Made by a program: the position numbers and the translations under genes. Shown in pieces: positions 8,979 to 17,971 of a DNA stretch of 64,000 nucleotides. The stretch is taken from NCBI GenBank assembly GCA_002426195.1, contig DIOT01000056.1:28453-92452 (forward strand), read 5' to 3'. Position 1 is the first letter of the stretch, and each line of letters opens with the position of its first letter. The notes beneath the pieces were generated by a model. That model did no database searches, had not been told where the DNA came from, and worked only from the letters and a program-made list of their open reading frames with translations. The DNA is from Bacteroidales bacterium UBA5507. GTDB lineage: Bacteria > Bacteroidota > Bacteroidia > Bacteroidales > Lentimicrobiaceae.

Positions 8979-10254
8979 GGCTCTCAATTAGTTTGAATTT
9001 ATCATTAGTTGGATTGAACTCATCCATCTGTTCAATAGTTAAATCAGCATCCTTCAAAAAGCTCGAGATTTCATCAAATACATCTTTCGCAACTTCATTA
9101 AAAGCTTCGGGATTAATTACGTGAATGTGAATTTTAATAGATAGATCTTTATTCTGGACAATACGATACCCGTCTATCTCTTTAAATTTATAGAAAACAT
9201 TATTAAAGAACGAACCGTGAATACTTTTGCCATTGGGAATTCTTATCATATCGCGTGTACGGCCTTTCAAATCAATTATGCGTGCTGATTTAATTCCACA
9301 ATCACATTTCTCAATTTTTAACCGGCCGATATCACCCACCCTGTATCTTATAAAAGGGAAGCTGTAACTGCTTAGATTGGTCAAAAGTAATTCTGAAAGT
9401 CCAAATTCATTTGTAAAAGTCTCGACTAAGCAGGTTCTGTCATTAATGTGGTAACCATCATAATTACTACACTCACAAGTTAATATACCACCATCGTTAG
9501 CTCCATACATATCGTAGACTGGCACTCCAAAAGCTTCCTCAATCGCCAAACGTGTACTTGGAAGTAATTGTTCCGATGTCGTGAAAATAGCCTTTATTAA
9601 AGGCGTCTTTCTTGTCATATCAGGCATTGATCTCACAATATTTATGATGGAGCTGGGATAACCATATAGTAAAACGGCCTTTCTAGTCTTCCTTGTATCT
9701 ATTTTCAGGCTTTTATCAATTATATCACCTGTAATAAAATAGTTGTTTTGTAATAAATGGTAGGTCTTCTCAATGAATTGCCTGCTTGTTGTTCGAAGTG
9801 AATTGCCTGCAATCGTTATAAATGGATCACCAGGTTCATATCCGGAGTTACGGTGCCAGAAGAAATAAATATAAGCCCAGAACCATGAAAGGTGCTCTTT
9901 GTCAACATAATAATAAAAGGGATTTCCGGTACTCCCACCAGTTTTCTTTCTCTGAACAGGCCTGTCTTTTAACCTGGTAAATACATAATCATAATTATTG
10001 CCGATAGACTTTTTATCCATAATTGGGAGTCTTTTCAGCACTTCAGTAGGATTTGAGGTTATTTCTTCTATCGATACATCCTTTAAAAGTGGACTATAAA
10101 ATCGGTTATAGCACTTCATCTCTAGAAGTAATGAAGATAGTTTGTGTGTTTGGATTTGTTTAATATCAGTATCAGCATTACTTTTAAGGAGGTCATAGTA
10201 ATTTAGTATTTCGGTACCCCGGATTTTATCTATAATCTGCAATCCTAATTTCAT
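8968..10254 (-). CDS. PaaK/CapK-like adenylate-forming enzyme
   Basis: Phenylacetate-CoA-ligase-like protein (428 aa). The ATG at 10254 gives an ATGA overlap with the upstream stop, so I prefer it to the ATG at 10293, which would add 13 residues. The adenylation phosphate loop TGGSTGNP is at about residues 105-112. VYDMYGANDGG is the adenine-binding block, and FPFIRYRVGDIGRL is the conserved Arg/Asp region before the C-terminal lid. CECSNYDGYH and EKCDCG give paired cysteines like the metal-binding Cys of CapK/PaaK relatives. These enzymes activate a carboxylate as an adenylate, then as a thioester or amide; in capsule loci the substrate is mostly unknown. Its place between CapA-like and glycosyltransferase genes suggests it modifies the polysaccharide or a precursor. 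Confidence 0.88.
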   Translation of the reverse strand: MKLGLQIIDKIRGTEILNYYDLLKSNADTDIKQIQTHKLSSLLLEMKCYNRFYSPLLKDVSIEEITSNPTEVLKRLPIMDKKSIGNNYDYVFTRLKDRPVQRKKTGGSTGNPFYYYVDKEHLSWFWAYIYFFWHRNSGYEPGDPFITIAGNSLRTTSRQFIEKTYHLLQNNYFITGDIIDKSLKIDTRKTRKAVLLYGYPSSIINIVRSMPDMTRKTPLIKAIFTTSEQLLPSTRLAIEEAFGVPVYDMYGANDGGILTCECSNYDGYHINDRTCLVETFTNEFGLSELLLTNLSSYSFPFIRYRVGDIGRLKIEKCDCGIKSARIIDLKGRTRDMIRIPNGKSIHGSFFNNVFYKFKEIDGYRIVQNKDLSIKIHIHVINPEAFNEVAKDVFDEISSFLKDADLTIEQMDEFNPTNDKFKLIESHVV

Positions 10255-11408
10255 GCAATGGTTTCTTTTATTAGTTCGAATTTTGTTTCCCATGTGTTTT
10301 TTGAGGCTTCAGCAATCCTCAAACTTTCCCTATTAATGTTGTTTTCAGCAATTGCCCTTCTTGATTCGCTTAGGAATTCAGCAGGTGTATCGGCAAAATA
10401 GGCAAAGTCACTAAACATATCCTCAATAACTGGTATTCTGCAACTAACCACAGGTTTACCCATAGCAAGGTATTCGAGGAATTTGATCGGGAACGAGTTC
10501 TTTATCCAGTCAGCCATAACCCAGTTAAGTAAGCACACATCAAATCCCTTGGCGAATGATGGTAGCCGGCTAAATTCCACCGGGCCTATGAAGTATATAT
10601 TTTTAACACCTTCGAGCATAGAGTAATCTCCCAGTACTTTACCAATGATAACTACTGAAAAATCATTTTTAGCCAGATGGACGAATACTTCCTTATCGTT
10701 TGCATCCGAAAGAGTACCGAAGTATCCGGCAACTGGTAATCCTTTTTCCCGGATTTTTATAATAAGTGGGTCTAGTCTTTGAGATGATGTAAAGTGCTTA
10801 AGATCAACCCCGTGAGTTAGTAATCCCACCTTCCTTTGGGAGAGAGCTTCAAGCTTTTGTCGGATATTGGGGGAGCTTGCAAAGAGATGATCGACATTTT
10901 TGCTAAGGTACATCTCTTTTTCTCGCAGTCTATTAAGTAATTCTTTGTCGCTTGTACGGAAATCAGAGATTAAATCGGCGGCCTGATATATTTTTCTTCT
11001 AAAATTATACTTAAGCAAGGCAGATAAAGTAAAATTTCCAGATATCCATAGAATGCTGTCTTCCCATTTTATACCTAGCAAAAGTGAAGCAATTTTAACC
11101 TGCAAAGTAACCAGTGTTTCATTAATTTTATCAAAAGTTGGATTGAACAGCGGAATGTAAACGGGTATAAGTATGAAAATTCTATTTCCAGCTTTTTTGA
11201 AGATTTTAAGATGAGTCTTTAATTTGTTAAGAACCTTTTTCTTCATTGATCTCTTGTTATCGGAATTGACAGCAGGGGATTTAAAAGCAACCGGATTAAC
11301 CCATAACACGTGATGACCCTCATCTACAAAACGAAATATTATCTGTCTGGTACTGGTAACCGATGGTCTGAACCAATCAGGCCCAGTGCATACCACCCAT
11401 TGCTTCAT
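10251..11408 (-). CDS. Glycosyltransferase (GT4-like, TuaH-type)
   Basis: GT-B fold glycosyltransferase (385 aa from ATG 11408; the longer start at 11417 is TTG). The opening MKQWVVCTGPDWFRPS and FVDEGHHVLWVNP form the N-terminal Rossmann half. The C-terminal half has VAGYFGTLSDANDKEV, a VVIIGKV strand, NIYFIGPVEFSRLP, and the donor block SFPIKFLEYLAMGKPVVS with its conserved Glu. This arrangement is like TuaH and related GT4/GT1 enzymes of teichuronic acid and EPS clusters. No signal peptide or clear membrane helix is present, so it is a cytoplasmic, peripheral enzyme. It overlaps both neighbours (4 nt downstream, 32 nt upstream), as expected in a tight operon. Confidence 0.88.
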   Translation of the reverse strand: MKQWVVCTGPDWFRPSVTSTRQIIFRFVDEGHHVLWVNPVAFKSPAVNSDNKRSMKKKVLNKLKTHLKIFKKAGNRIFILIPVYIPLFNPTFDKINETLVTLQVKIASLLLGIKWEDSILWISGNFTLSALLKYNFRRKIYQAADLISDFRTSDKELLNRLREKEMYLSKNVDHLFASSPNIRQKLEALSQRKVGLLTHGVDLKHFTSSQRLDPLIIKIREKGLPVAGYFGTLSDANDKEVFVHLAKNDFSVVIIGKVLGDYSMLEGVKNIYFIGPVEFSRLPSFAKGFDVCLLNWVMADWIKNSFPIKFLEYLAMGKPVVSCRIPVIEDMFSDFAYFADTPAEFLSESRRAIAENNINRESLRIAEASKNTWETKFELIKETIA

Positions 11409-13281
11409 CTTTGCCAAGGTTTATCATGTTAAATTTTGAATTTGATTCTAAATGTTCAATTTCGGAATAGATCAAATCTACCGGTCTGAAATAGGAGTCC
11501 AGATTGTCATGCATTGTGATTGCAAGAAACTCATCCATATTATACATCCTGGTTAGAATTCTTCGATTTGGAATTTCAACCGGTTCTCTGAAAATGTTTT
11601 TGAAGTAATCCGACCGTGGCACAAAAGAATCCTTGTTTATAAAAGGTTTATACTTCTTTTTCTTTCTGGCCATTAGTATGTCCTTATATTGACTGTTAAA
11701 CTTCACTATGCTCACAAGCATAGATCGTACATACTTTTCATTCTTCAGTGAAACCGGAAACGCAGTAGATTTCACTCTGTTGCTTTTTGGCTCTTCACCA
11801 GCAATAATTGTGTGTGCAAGTTGAGTTCTAAGGAGACTTTCAGGTAGTTTATGGTAAACAGCTGCTACATGTTTATCCATAAATGGTGTCAAAGGAGTAA
11901 TAAAATGTTGTGTTTTAAGTAAAATAACAACAGCATTCCTAAACGACCGGTGGTCTATATCCTGATAAGTATCGTGATCATATAAAATTTGAACAGGAGG
12001 GTGGTCTTTATAAATATTTCTATAAGCAGCTTCAGTATCGTATTTACTAAAATAGGGAACCATTTTTTTTGCAACTTCACTTGATATACCTCTTGAATTT
12101 CCCAGGATTGTAGCTTTAACTGACGATTCAAAGTCTGTAATCCCGAATGCCCGGTGAGCGCAAAGCTTACCTGAACTGCTTTCGCCATAGAGACCCATAA
12201 GTGCATTTGAAACATAATTGCCAGCTATTTTACCTAATGCAACCCATGGTGAAGTTGCAGTAGTGCTCATTGAGAGAAGGTAAGATAAAGTGCGGTCAAT
12301 TGAATGCTGCTCCATAACATGCAAGTCTTTGTCGAGCAGTTGGGCGATTTTTTTTACCTCAGAGTAATCGAAAATGCCAGTATCTTCTTTAAAGACAAAT
12401 GGCACATATGGAATCATGTTACGTTCGAGGAAGGGTAGAAAATACCTGCTATCTTTTCCTTTGGAAAGGTAAATGCCCATAGGCTCCTTCATGTATCTAT
12501 ACGTGTCCTTAAAATACTGATCAACAGATTCTCTGAGTTCGTTAATGTACTCTCGATCTTTTTTCTCCCTTGTACGGTTGACTTTCTGAAATGATTTCAA
12601 GAAGGTGATCTTCCTGTTTTTTCGTATAAGAATATCTGATGGCAATACAAGTGAGATCTCATTAAACTCAGAGTTTCTATGAGCAGGATATTCATAATGG
12701 ATAATCTGTGCAAGTGACTCCTCATTCACCGTAAGTCTCAAGGCAGGATTTGTTGAGATTGCAAATAGATTATTACTCACTACAAAATGTTTGCTGCTCT
12801 CGTAAAAAAAGACCCTGTTTGCCCCATAACTATCGGTAATAATTGTAAGCTTATCGTGTTTTTTTACATAGGCGAATCCCGAGTACCTTCCATTATATTC
12901 CTTTAACTTTGCATAATCTTCATTTGTGCATATTTTTAGAACATCATTTGCCAGATCTGAAGATATTGTTTTTGTCTTATTTTGCCGTAATAGATCGTAA
13001 TCGTTAAAAGTACCTTCAATAAAAGCAAAGTCGTCATCATGTCGGCAAAAGCTCATACAAGTGAAAACTGACAAATCTTCAGGAATAATTAATACAATAC
13101 TGTGTTTTGGAGTGTCATAAACCATAGCTTTGTTACCAAAACCGCCAAAGAAACGATTCATTCCCTCTTCAATTATTCGGTTTGTTTCCAGCGTGCTTTC
13201 ACCTTTTTCTGCCAAAAAATATCCCGGTAGTCTCGAGTTGATAGAAGTGTCAACCAAGGTTTGATGAAAAAATTCTTTCAT
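11377..13281 (-). CDS. Asparagine-synthetase-like enzyme lacking the glutaminase Cys
   Basis: Large protein (634 aa) of the asparagine synthetase B superfamily. Residues about 60-230 keep the look of a class II glutamine amidotransferase fold (FIEGTFNDYDLL, YNGRYSGFAYV, TDSYGANRVFFY, VVSNNLFAIS), but the chain starts MKEF, without the N-terminal catalytic Cys2. The synthetase half starts near 240 with LRESVDQYF, and the PP-loop is LSKGKDSR (272-279), a variant of SGGxDS with Lys at the first Gly. LYGESSSGKLCAH (about 364-376) fits the second nucleotide-binding region. It probably adenylates a carboxyl group and uses free ammonia or an amine, as beta-lactam synthetase does after losing the same Cys. 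Its neighbours are a deacetylase, which exposes amines, and a PaaK-like ligase. Confidence 0.82.
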   Translation of the reverse strand: MKEFFHQTLVDTSINSRLPGYFLAEKGESTLETNRIIEEGMNRFFGGFGNKAMVYDTPKHSIVLIIPEDLSVFTCMSFCRHDDDFAFIEGTFNDYDLLRQNKTKTISSDLANDVLKICTNEDYAKLKEYNGRYSGFAYVKKHDKLTIITDSYGANRVFFYESSKHFVVSNNLFAISTNPALRLTVNEESLAQIIHYEYPAHRNSEFNEISLVLPSDILIRKNRKITFLKSFQKVNRTREKKDREYINELRESVDQYFKDTYRYMKEPMGIYLSKGKDSRYFLPFLERNMIPYVPFVFKEDTGIFDYSEVKKIAQLLDKDLHVMEQHSIDRTLSYLLSMSTTATSPWVALGKIAGNYVSNALMGLYGESSSGKLCAHRAFGITDFESSVKATILGNSRGISSEVAKKMVPYFSKYDTEAAYRNIYKDHPPVQILYDHDTYQDIDHRSFRNAVVILLKTQHFITPLTPFMDKHVAAVYHKLPESLLRTQLAHTIIAGEEPKSNRVKSTAFPVSLKNEKYVRSMLVSIVKFNSQYKDILMARKKKKYKPFINKDSFVPRSDYFKNIFREPVEIPNRRILTRMYNMDEFLAITMHDNLDSYFRPVDLIYSEIEHLESNSKFNMINLGKDEAMGGMHWA

Positions 13282-13298
13282 AGTGTAGTGTTTCCAAA

Positions 13299-14102
13299 CT
13301 AACGCATAAGGTTCATTATAGTTGAAAAGAAATAACCTTTTTGTTTTAACTGGACAATAAGTTCTCTGAACATGCCAAGTTCATTTGCATGGAACCTGTG
13401 ATGGAAAAGCAATCCAATATTTTTTGTGTATTTGGATGCTGTATAAATTTGATTTAATATTTCTTCCTTATTATAATGTTGAGCGGTATTTGTTCCAGTG
13501 TATTTTTTAATCACGTTTGCAGATACCGATAATTCCAGAAAGTTAAAATGAGGCCTTTTGCTATCATGGTAGCTGATCTTTTTGTCGAGAATGAAGTCAG
13601 CCCCAATTGCTCGACCAATAGTATTTTTAAGTCTATGTTTTGTTGAGAAATTAATTTTAGAAGAAATAGCTTTATAGCCAGCATCGTTCACAGCCTTAAG
13701 CGTGTGATAGTTATACGAACCATAGGGAAAAGTAAACACGGGCGACCACTTATCTCCAAATAAGTCATCCATTATATTTTTACCATCTTTAATCGAAACA
13801 AACTGGTCGTTGTAGCTTCTTGTACCCCCAAATTCCATTTTTACCATTGGATTCTTATAATTATGGTCAAATCCATGCTGAATAATCTCAATCAATAAAG
13901 GATGTTTGTTTTTAATATCAAGTAGCCAATTTGCAACCTCTAATGAAACATTTGCGGGTTCCACTGCATGACTTAGAGGTACTTCCAGTTCTATGCACAA
14001 TTCAGTGAGGCTAATCAGTTGTTGATCGAGTTTTCCTCTTACATCATCATTTCTTAGAAAAATGTGTGGTTTACTATTTACCATTTTGTAATAGCTTTTC
14101 AT
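13299..14102 (-). CDS. Polysaccharide deacetylase family protein
   Basis: NodB-homology enzyme (267 aa). The first metal motif appears as LRNDDVRG (about residues 16-23), the His motif as IQHGFDHNY (about 94-102), and the Arg/Pro block as FTFPYGSYN. The layout (single TIM-like domain, no signal peptide) is that of cytoplasmic or EPS-operon deacetylases removing N- or O-acetyl groups. The start at 14102 is preceded by AGG about 8 nt upstream and overlaps the GT4 gene by 29 nt; an internal ATG at 14084 is possible. It lies 17 nt upstream of the asparagine-synthetase-like gene, so a freed amine or hydroxyl could be the site of the later modification (inference). Confidence 0.85.
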   Translation of the reverse strand: MKSYYKMVNSKPHIFLRNDDVRGKLDQQLISLTELCIELEVPLSHAVEPANVSLEVANWLLDIKNKHPLLIEIIQHGFDHNYKNPMVKMEFGGTRSYNDQFVSIKDGKNIMDDLFGDKWSPVFTFPYGSYNYHTLKAVNDAGYKAISSKINFSTKHRLKNTIGRAIGADFILDKKISYHDSKRPHFNFLELSVSANVIKKYTGTNTAQHYNKEEILNQIYTASKYTKNIGLLFHHRFHANELGMFRELIVQLKQKGYFFSTIMNLMR

Positions 14103-15252
14103 AAATACCTAAAGTAACTTGTCCTATTGAACTCCATGAATAGTTCTGCTTTGCCCAGGTCTTAATGTATTTGCGGGTTTCATTTTTATTAGTGTATAAT
14201 GAAGATGAGAAGAAATGCTCCAGTGAATCGGCAAGACTTCTTGCAGATATTTCATCTGAGATCAGACCTGTTTTGCCATGCTGTATGTCGTTCTCAAAGT
14301 TTCCAACCCTTGTAACAACAGGAGGCGTTCCAAAATTATAAGCCATGAAAAGGACGCCAGATTGATAGATATCTCTATAAGGCAATGCTATACAATCGGC
14401 TGCCTCAAATAGGAATTCAATCTCTTCATCACTTATGTACCTGTTAAATTCTATGATCTTATCCTTGAGAGGTGATTTTGATATTAGATCAGTTATCTTT
14501 TTATTGTATTCTGGAGATTTAATATTGCCGGCAATTATGACTGACACTTTATCCTTAAGTTCTTCCGATAGCAATGGTAGACTATCAATAAGTATATCCA
14601 ATCCTTTATAATGATCAATATTCCCAAAGAACAATATCACTTTTCTGTCAGCAGCAATATTAAACTTCTCTCTTGCTTTTTTATCGCTTATACCGGAAAC
14701 AGTTACTTTATTATTCATGCCGTGCTTAACAACCGAGATCTTTGACTGTATTATATGGAAATCCCTTATTAACTCATCCCGACTACCTGGAGTGTGTACG
14801 ATTAAATGACTACAAAGCCTATATAAAATTTTTAAAGTAATTCTATTATACCAGGTGTCGTTATTGTCTCTCTTACCCGCATTAACATTATGCACAGTTA
14901 AGACAACCTTATGTCCTTTTAAGCGGGCAATAAGCGGAATAAAGATTCTATCGGCAATATAGAACCTATTTAACCATTGAAAATGAACAATACGAGGTTT
15001 GGCTCCCAAAAAGTGCTTTGTCTGCAAAAAATAGTATCTAATAATATTGCTCCCTTTTTTTAAGAATGAGGATCCCTTATTCTGATATCGATATACGCTA
15101 TGAAAATGTACCTTTGGGAAATGATCAAAGATTTCTTTTGACCTGTCAATATCAAGCACATCAATATGGTTGATTGGAGTTTCGTGCAATCCCGATACTA
15201 AACCATAAAGGTAGTCGGCCTGACCACCACCATTACATATCGTAACCTTCAT
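14074..15252 (-). CDS. Family 4 glycosyltransferase
   Basis: GT-B glycosyltransferase (392 aa from the ATG at 15252; an ATG at 15267 would add five residues with no family match). The N-terminus MKVTICNGGGQADYLYGL has the glycine-rich loop, followed by IVHFQWLNRFYI and VVLTVHNVNAG, a block typical of GT4 enzymes. The C-terminal donor site includes VILFFGNIDHYKGLDILI, YISDEEIEFLFEAADCIALPY and QSGVLFMAYNFGTPPVVT, ending HGKTGLI. Retaining mechanism and nucleotide-sugar donor are expected from the family, but the sugar cannot be predicted. There is a 73-bp gap to the GT2 gene upstream and an overlap with the deacetylase downstream. Confidence 0.93.
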   Translation of the reverse strand: MKVTICNGGGQADYLYGLVSGLHETPINHIDVLDIDRSKEIFDHFPKVHFHSVYRYQNKGSSFLKKGSNIIRYYFLQTKHFLGAKPRIVHFQWLNRFYIADRIFIPLIARLKGHKVVLTVHNVNAGKRDNNDTWYNRITLKILYRLCSHLIVHTPGSRDELIRDFHIIQSKISVVKHGMNNKVTVSGISDKKAREKFNIAADRKVILFFGNIDHYKGLDILIDSLPLLSEELKDKVSVIIAGNIKSPEYNKKITDLISKSPLKDKIIEFNRYISDEEIEFLFEAADCIALPYRDIYQSGVLFMAYNFGTPPVVTRVGNFENDIQHGKTGLISDEISARSLADSLEHFFSSSLYTNKNETRKYIKTWAKQNYSWSSIGQVTLGIYEKLLQNGK

Positions 15253-15325
15253 AGTATGATTAAACATAATAAGGTTTCATAATTAACAAATGAGAACTTA
15301 AAGTGGCAGGATAAAGCAGAGAACC

Positions 15326-16231
15326 TTACAATGATTCTTTTTTGGGGATACCTAGCAGACTGAGCATTTTCCATTTTAAGAATCCGCCGATATAATAACA
15401 ATATTTGTGTACCAAGGTTTGATATGCGCGGTTAGAAGTGGCGTATTTCTTATAAAAATGCAGATCTTTACCCAAATGATAGTTTGATTTATTATCATGT
15501 AGCGTTTTTAGTAGCCGGGAGAAACTATTTTGATGCATTAGTCCCGAGTTGCTTTTGTCATTCCATAACTTAAGATCAGGGTATACAATTATTTCATAAC
15601 CTGCAAGTTTAGCTCTAAATGTGAAATCGCTGTCACCATGATACTGCGGGAAATTAGTCTCATCAACAAATCCAATTTTTGTAAACACACTTTTATGGAT
15701 AATAGTTCCCATTCCCGGAAGCCAGTCAACACTTTTCTTTTTCATTAATGATTGATTATCCTGCTCCCCCATACCTATCATATATTTACGCCCATTATTT
15801 GTATCAAATACACCACCCATTGACCAAACGATATTTGGATTGTGTGCAAAATAGATTTTTGAACCACCAATAATCACGTTACTTGTATCAACGATTGACT
15901 TAAGTTTTTGAAAATATTGTTCTTCAGGAATTACATCATTATTCCACCATAATATATAATCAGCTCTAAGCTCACTAATTGCATACTTTGTACCTTTATT
16001 TATGCCTCCACTCCACCATAAATTGCCATCCCCGTGAAGAACAATTATTTCGGGATAGTTGTCATTAATCCAGGCTGAAGTTCCATCTGAGGAACCATCA
16101 TCTATAACCACAATACTGAAAGTCTGTTCAAGCCCCGGTTCTTTTATAAGTCTGTCCAATGAACCAAGACACTTAATGGTATGATTTAAGGCGTTAAATA
16201 CAGGTATTATAATTGCAATTCTGGTCTTCAT
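15326..16231 (-). CDS. Family 2 glycosyltransferase (rhamnosyltransferase-like)
   Basis: GT-A fold enzyme (301 aa). The N-terminus RIAIIIPVFNAL and VVIDDGSSDGT (about residues 42-52) form the nucleotide-binding site. The block GDGNLWWSGGINKGT followed by YILWWNNDV gives the DxD-like motif and matches the subgroup often annotated as rhamnosyltransferase, though actual specificity is open. FPQYHGDSDFTFRAKLAG near residue 195-212 supplies the acceptor/base region with conserved Asp residues. There is no transmembrane anchor. The start codon overlaps the stop of the Wzy-like gene by 4 nt (16228-16231), so it is translated right after the polymerase. Confidence 0.93.
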   Translation of the reverse strand: MKTRIAIIIPVFNALNHTIKCLGSLDRLIKEPGLEQTFSIVVIDDGSSDGTSAWINDNYPEIIVLHGDGNLWWSGGINKGTKYAISELRADYILWWNNDVIPEEQYFQKLKSIVDTSNVIIGGSKIYFAHNPNIVWSMGGVFDTNNGRKYMIGMGEQDNQSLMKKKSVDWLPGMGTIIHKSVFTKIGFVDETNFPQYHGDSDFTFRAKLAGYEIIVYPDLKLWNDKSNSGLMHQNSFSRLLKTLHDNKSNYHLGKDLHFYKKYATSNRAYQTLVHKYCYYIGGFLKWKMLSLLGIPKKESL

Positions 16232-17472
16232 AAATTGTGAGTTGTTGAAATAGCAATCTGTTTCTCCTCTTCTAGTGTGGTCTGCATTTCCTCCTGCAGT
16301 TCAACCTGACGGTCGTACTTATCTACATCAAGTAAGTACATTATCATGCATATAACCATAATAGCATCGGATTGGGCAAAAGGACCACCACCAGTAAAAA
16401 GTGTTAGAACTATACTGAAAAAGAAATACTTAATATAAGCGTACTGTGGACTCATTTTACCAAAAATAATTTTAGCAAGGATGAAGAAAACGCCAATTAC
16501 GAACACTGCGCCAAACTTTGAATAATCACCAATGAGTCCTATATCCGACTGATAAAATCCGTATGCATCTTTATACATTTGAACAAGGTAACCGAAATGA
16601 GAGTTTGCGCTATCGGCTCCATTACCTGTAATATATGCTGCTTTATTTGGGAAGAAGTCAGTCATAAAGAAAAATGCAGCTCTGATTCGCACATTTTCAC
16701 TAAAGCTTTCTGACTGGCTTTTTGACAAATCCACTAAACTTATAAAAATCTCCTGAAAAAGCACAAAAACAGGAATAAAGGCAATTATCATCAACACAAA
16801 AACAAATACACGTGACTTGACAACATCGCTGAACAACACGAAAAGAATTGTCAAAAGCATCATTGAAAAAATGATCTGCCTTGTACCCATTAGAATAAAA
16901 ATACTGGCAAATAGCAATAGATAAATAAGCCTGATAGGCGTAAAATTGCTGAAAATCTTACTCAAAGTCATAAAGTAAGCAAGAATTAGAAAGTGAAAGC
17001 CAGCCATAAAAATTCTTACTGTACCACGGTCTTCAACAATTCGCACATCATAAAGGATAGTTGGATATGCTACAAACTGAATAAGATATAATATCGTGAA
17101 AGTCAGACCTAAAGCAAGCACCAGTTTTTCAACATCTTCAATACAAGGTTTCAAGGAATGCAAAGCCAGGTATGCAAGATAATAATACATAAACCGTTGA
17201 GATATCAGAGTTATCTGAAGCGACTGACCGTGCCCTATTTCTGCCATAAACATACTAAGGAACAGGCCAACAAAAATTAGCAGTACCGGCCACGAGAAAT
17301 GCTTTGGGAAATAGTCCTCTTTTTTATATAGAATCTGAATCAATATTATTCCACACAACAGACCAACACCAACCACTTGAAAAAGCTTAATAAAACTTTC
17401 TCCCAGAAACATGAAATTAAAGAATTCAAGTCCTGTAAGTGTAATAAAAACTATGAGCAGTTTTTTACTCAT
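16228..17472 (-). CDS. Wzy/O-antigen-ligase-like polysaccharide polymerase
   Basis: Polytopic membrane protein (414 aa) with about ten to twelve hydrophobic segments and a larger loop around residues 245-305, the usual topology of Wzy polymerases and O-antigen ligases. Wzy proteins share little sequence, so the call rests on topology, length, motifs such as FILMGTRQIIFSM (about 190-202, like the short Arg-containing motif of the ligase domain), and its place at the head of an EPS operon. It would join lipid-linked repeat units at the periplasmic face. It is the first gene of the cluster. The short Glu/Gln-rich C-terminal tail is probably cytoplasmic. Confidence 0.75.
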   Translation of the reverse strand: MSKKLLIVFITLTGLEFFNFMFLGESFIKLFQVVGVGLLCGIILIQILYKKEDYFPKHFSWPVLLIFVGLFLSMFMAEIGHGQSLQITLISQRFMYYYLAYLALHSLKPCIEDVEKLVLALGLTFTILYLIQFVAYPTILYDVRIVEDRGTVRIFMAGFHFLILAYFMTLSKIFSNFTPIRLIYLLLFASIFILMGTRQIIFSMMLLTILFVLFSDVVKSRVFVFVLMIIAFIPVFVLFQEIFISLVDLSKSQSESFSENVRIRAAFFFMTDFFPNKAAYITGNGADSANSHFGYLVQMYKDAYGFYQSDIGLIGDYSKFGAVFVIGVFFILAKIIFGKMSPQYAYIKYFFFSIVLTLFTGGGPFAQSDAIMVICMIMYLLDVDKYDRQVELQEEMQTTLEEEKQIAISTTHNL

Positions 17473-17599
17473 ATCGAAGGAATAATTTTCACTCCATTTA
17501 AAAGAGAAAATTTGATTTAATGTTCAAAGAGTTTAGAAGAAATTCTGAAGCAAATGAAACTAGTTGAAATAATATAAAACTTTCACAGCATCCTGTAAA

Positions 17600-17671
17600 A
17601 TGAAAACTAATAAAGATAACCAAATTTGTAACTGTCAGAAACGCAAAATAAAAGCATCAATTTATGAATAA
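17600..17671 (+). CDS. Possible 23-codon ORF overlapping the 63-aa gene
   Basis: An ATG at 17600 opens 23 codons containing a CNC motif and a basic stretch (CQKRKIK); its TAA overlaps the ATG of the next ORF in the form ATGAATAA. It could be a leader peptide or chance. There is no other support. Confidence 0.15.
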   Translation: MKTNKDNQICNCQKRKIKASIYE

Positions 17672-17855
17672 GGCAGATATTGATCACATTCATCGTAATC
17701 GTGTATTAAGAGCAGGCGAAAAGGTTTTATCGGAGATAGACAACATTGTTAGGTCAATAAACCTGAAGTATCCCGAACTGGCTAACAGTATTGAGTTGCC
17801 ACGTGATTTTCTAAGAGGGCTCGATAATAGAATGGATACAAGGTTAATGGCATAG
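17664..17855 (+). CDS. Small hypothetical protein (63 aa)
   Basis: Short ORF on the plus strand between two minus-strand units. The predicted protein is charged and largely helical, with RVLRAGEKVLSEID and the downstream ELPRDFLRGLD; it has no signal peptide or membrane segment. I do not recognise a family. In favour: it fills most of a 500-bp gap, its composition is protein-like, and it ends about 75 bp before a strong hairpin. Against: the length is small and no Bacteroidota promoter element is obvious upstream. Treat as a candidate gene. Confidence 0.45.
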   Translation: MNKADIDHIHRNRVLRAGEKVLSEIDNIVRSINLKYPELANSIELPRDFLRGLDNRMDTRLMA

Positions 17856-17929
17856 AAATATTGTGCAATTTAAAAATATGACAAATTGCATTTCTCCATA
17901 AGCTCTCTATAAGCTAGGATCATAAATTA

Positions 17930-17963
17930 GACTATCGGCAAAGCGCAACTTATGCCGATAGTC
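17930..17963. terminator. Strong hairpin between convergent genes
   Basis: Arms GACTATCGGCA (17930-17940) and TGCCGATAGTC (17953-17963) are perfectly complementary, and AAG/CTT inside the loop can extend the stem by three pairs with one bulged A. It lies 9 nt after the ALDH7-type gene (minus strand) and 75 nt after the 63-aa ORF (plus strand), so it may serve both. The downstream T-richness is only moderate on the minus side. Confidence 0.7.
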
Positions 17964-17971
17964 AAAAGTGT

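Noticed and set aside
8979..8987. TTG start for the CapA-like gene
   Set aside because: An ATG lies 9 nt downstream with a GAGAG-like ribosome site; the TTG adds only three residues.
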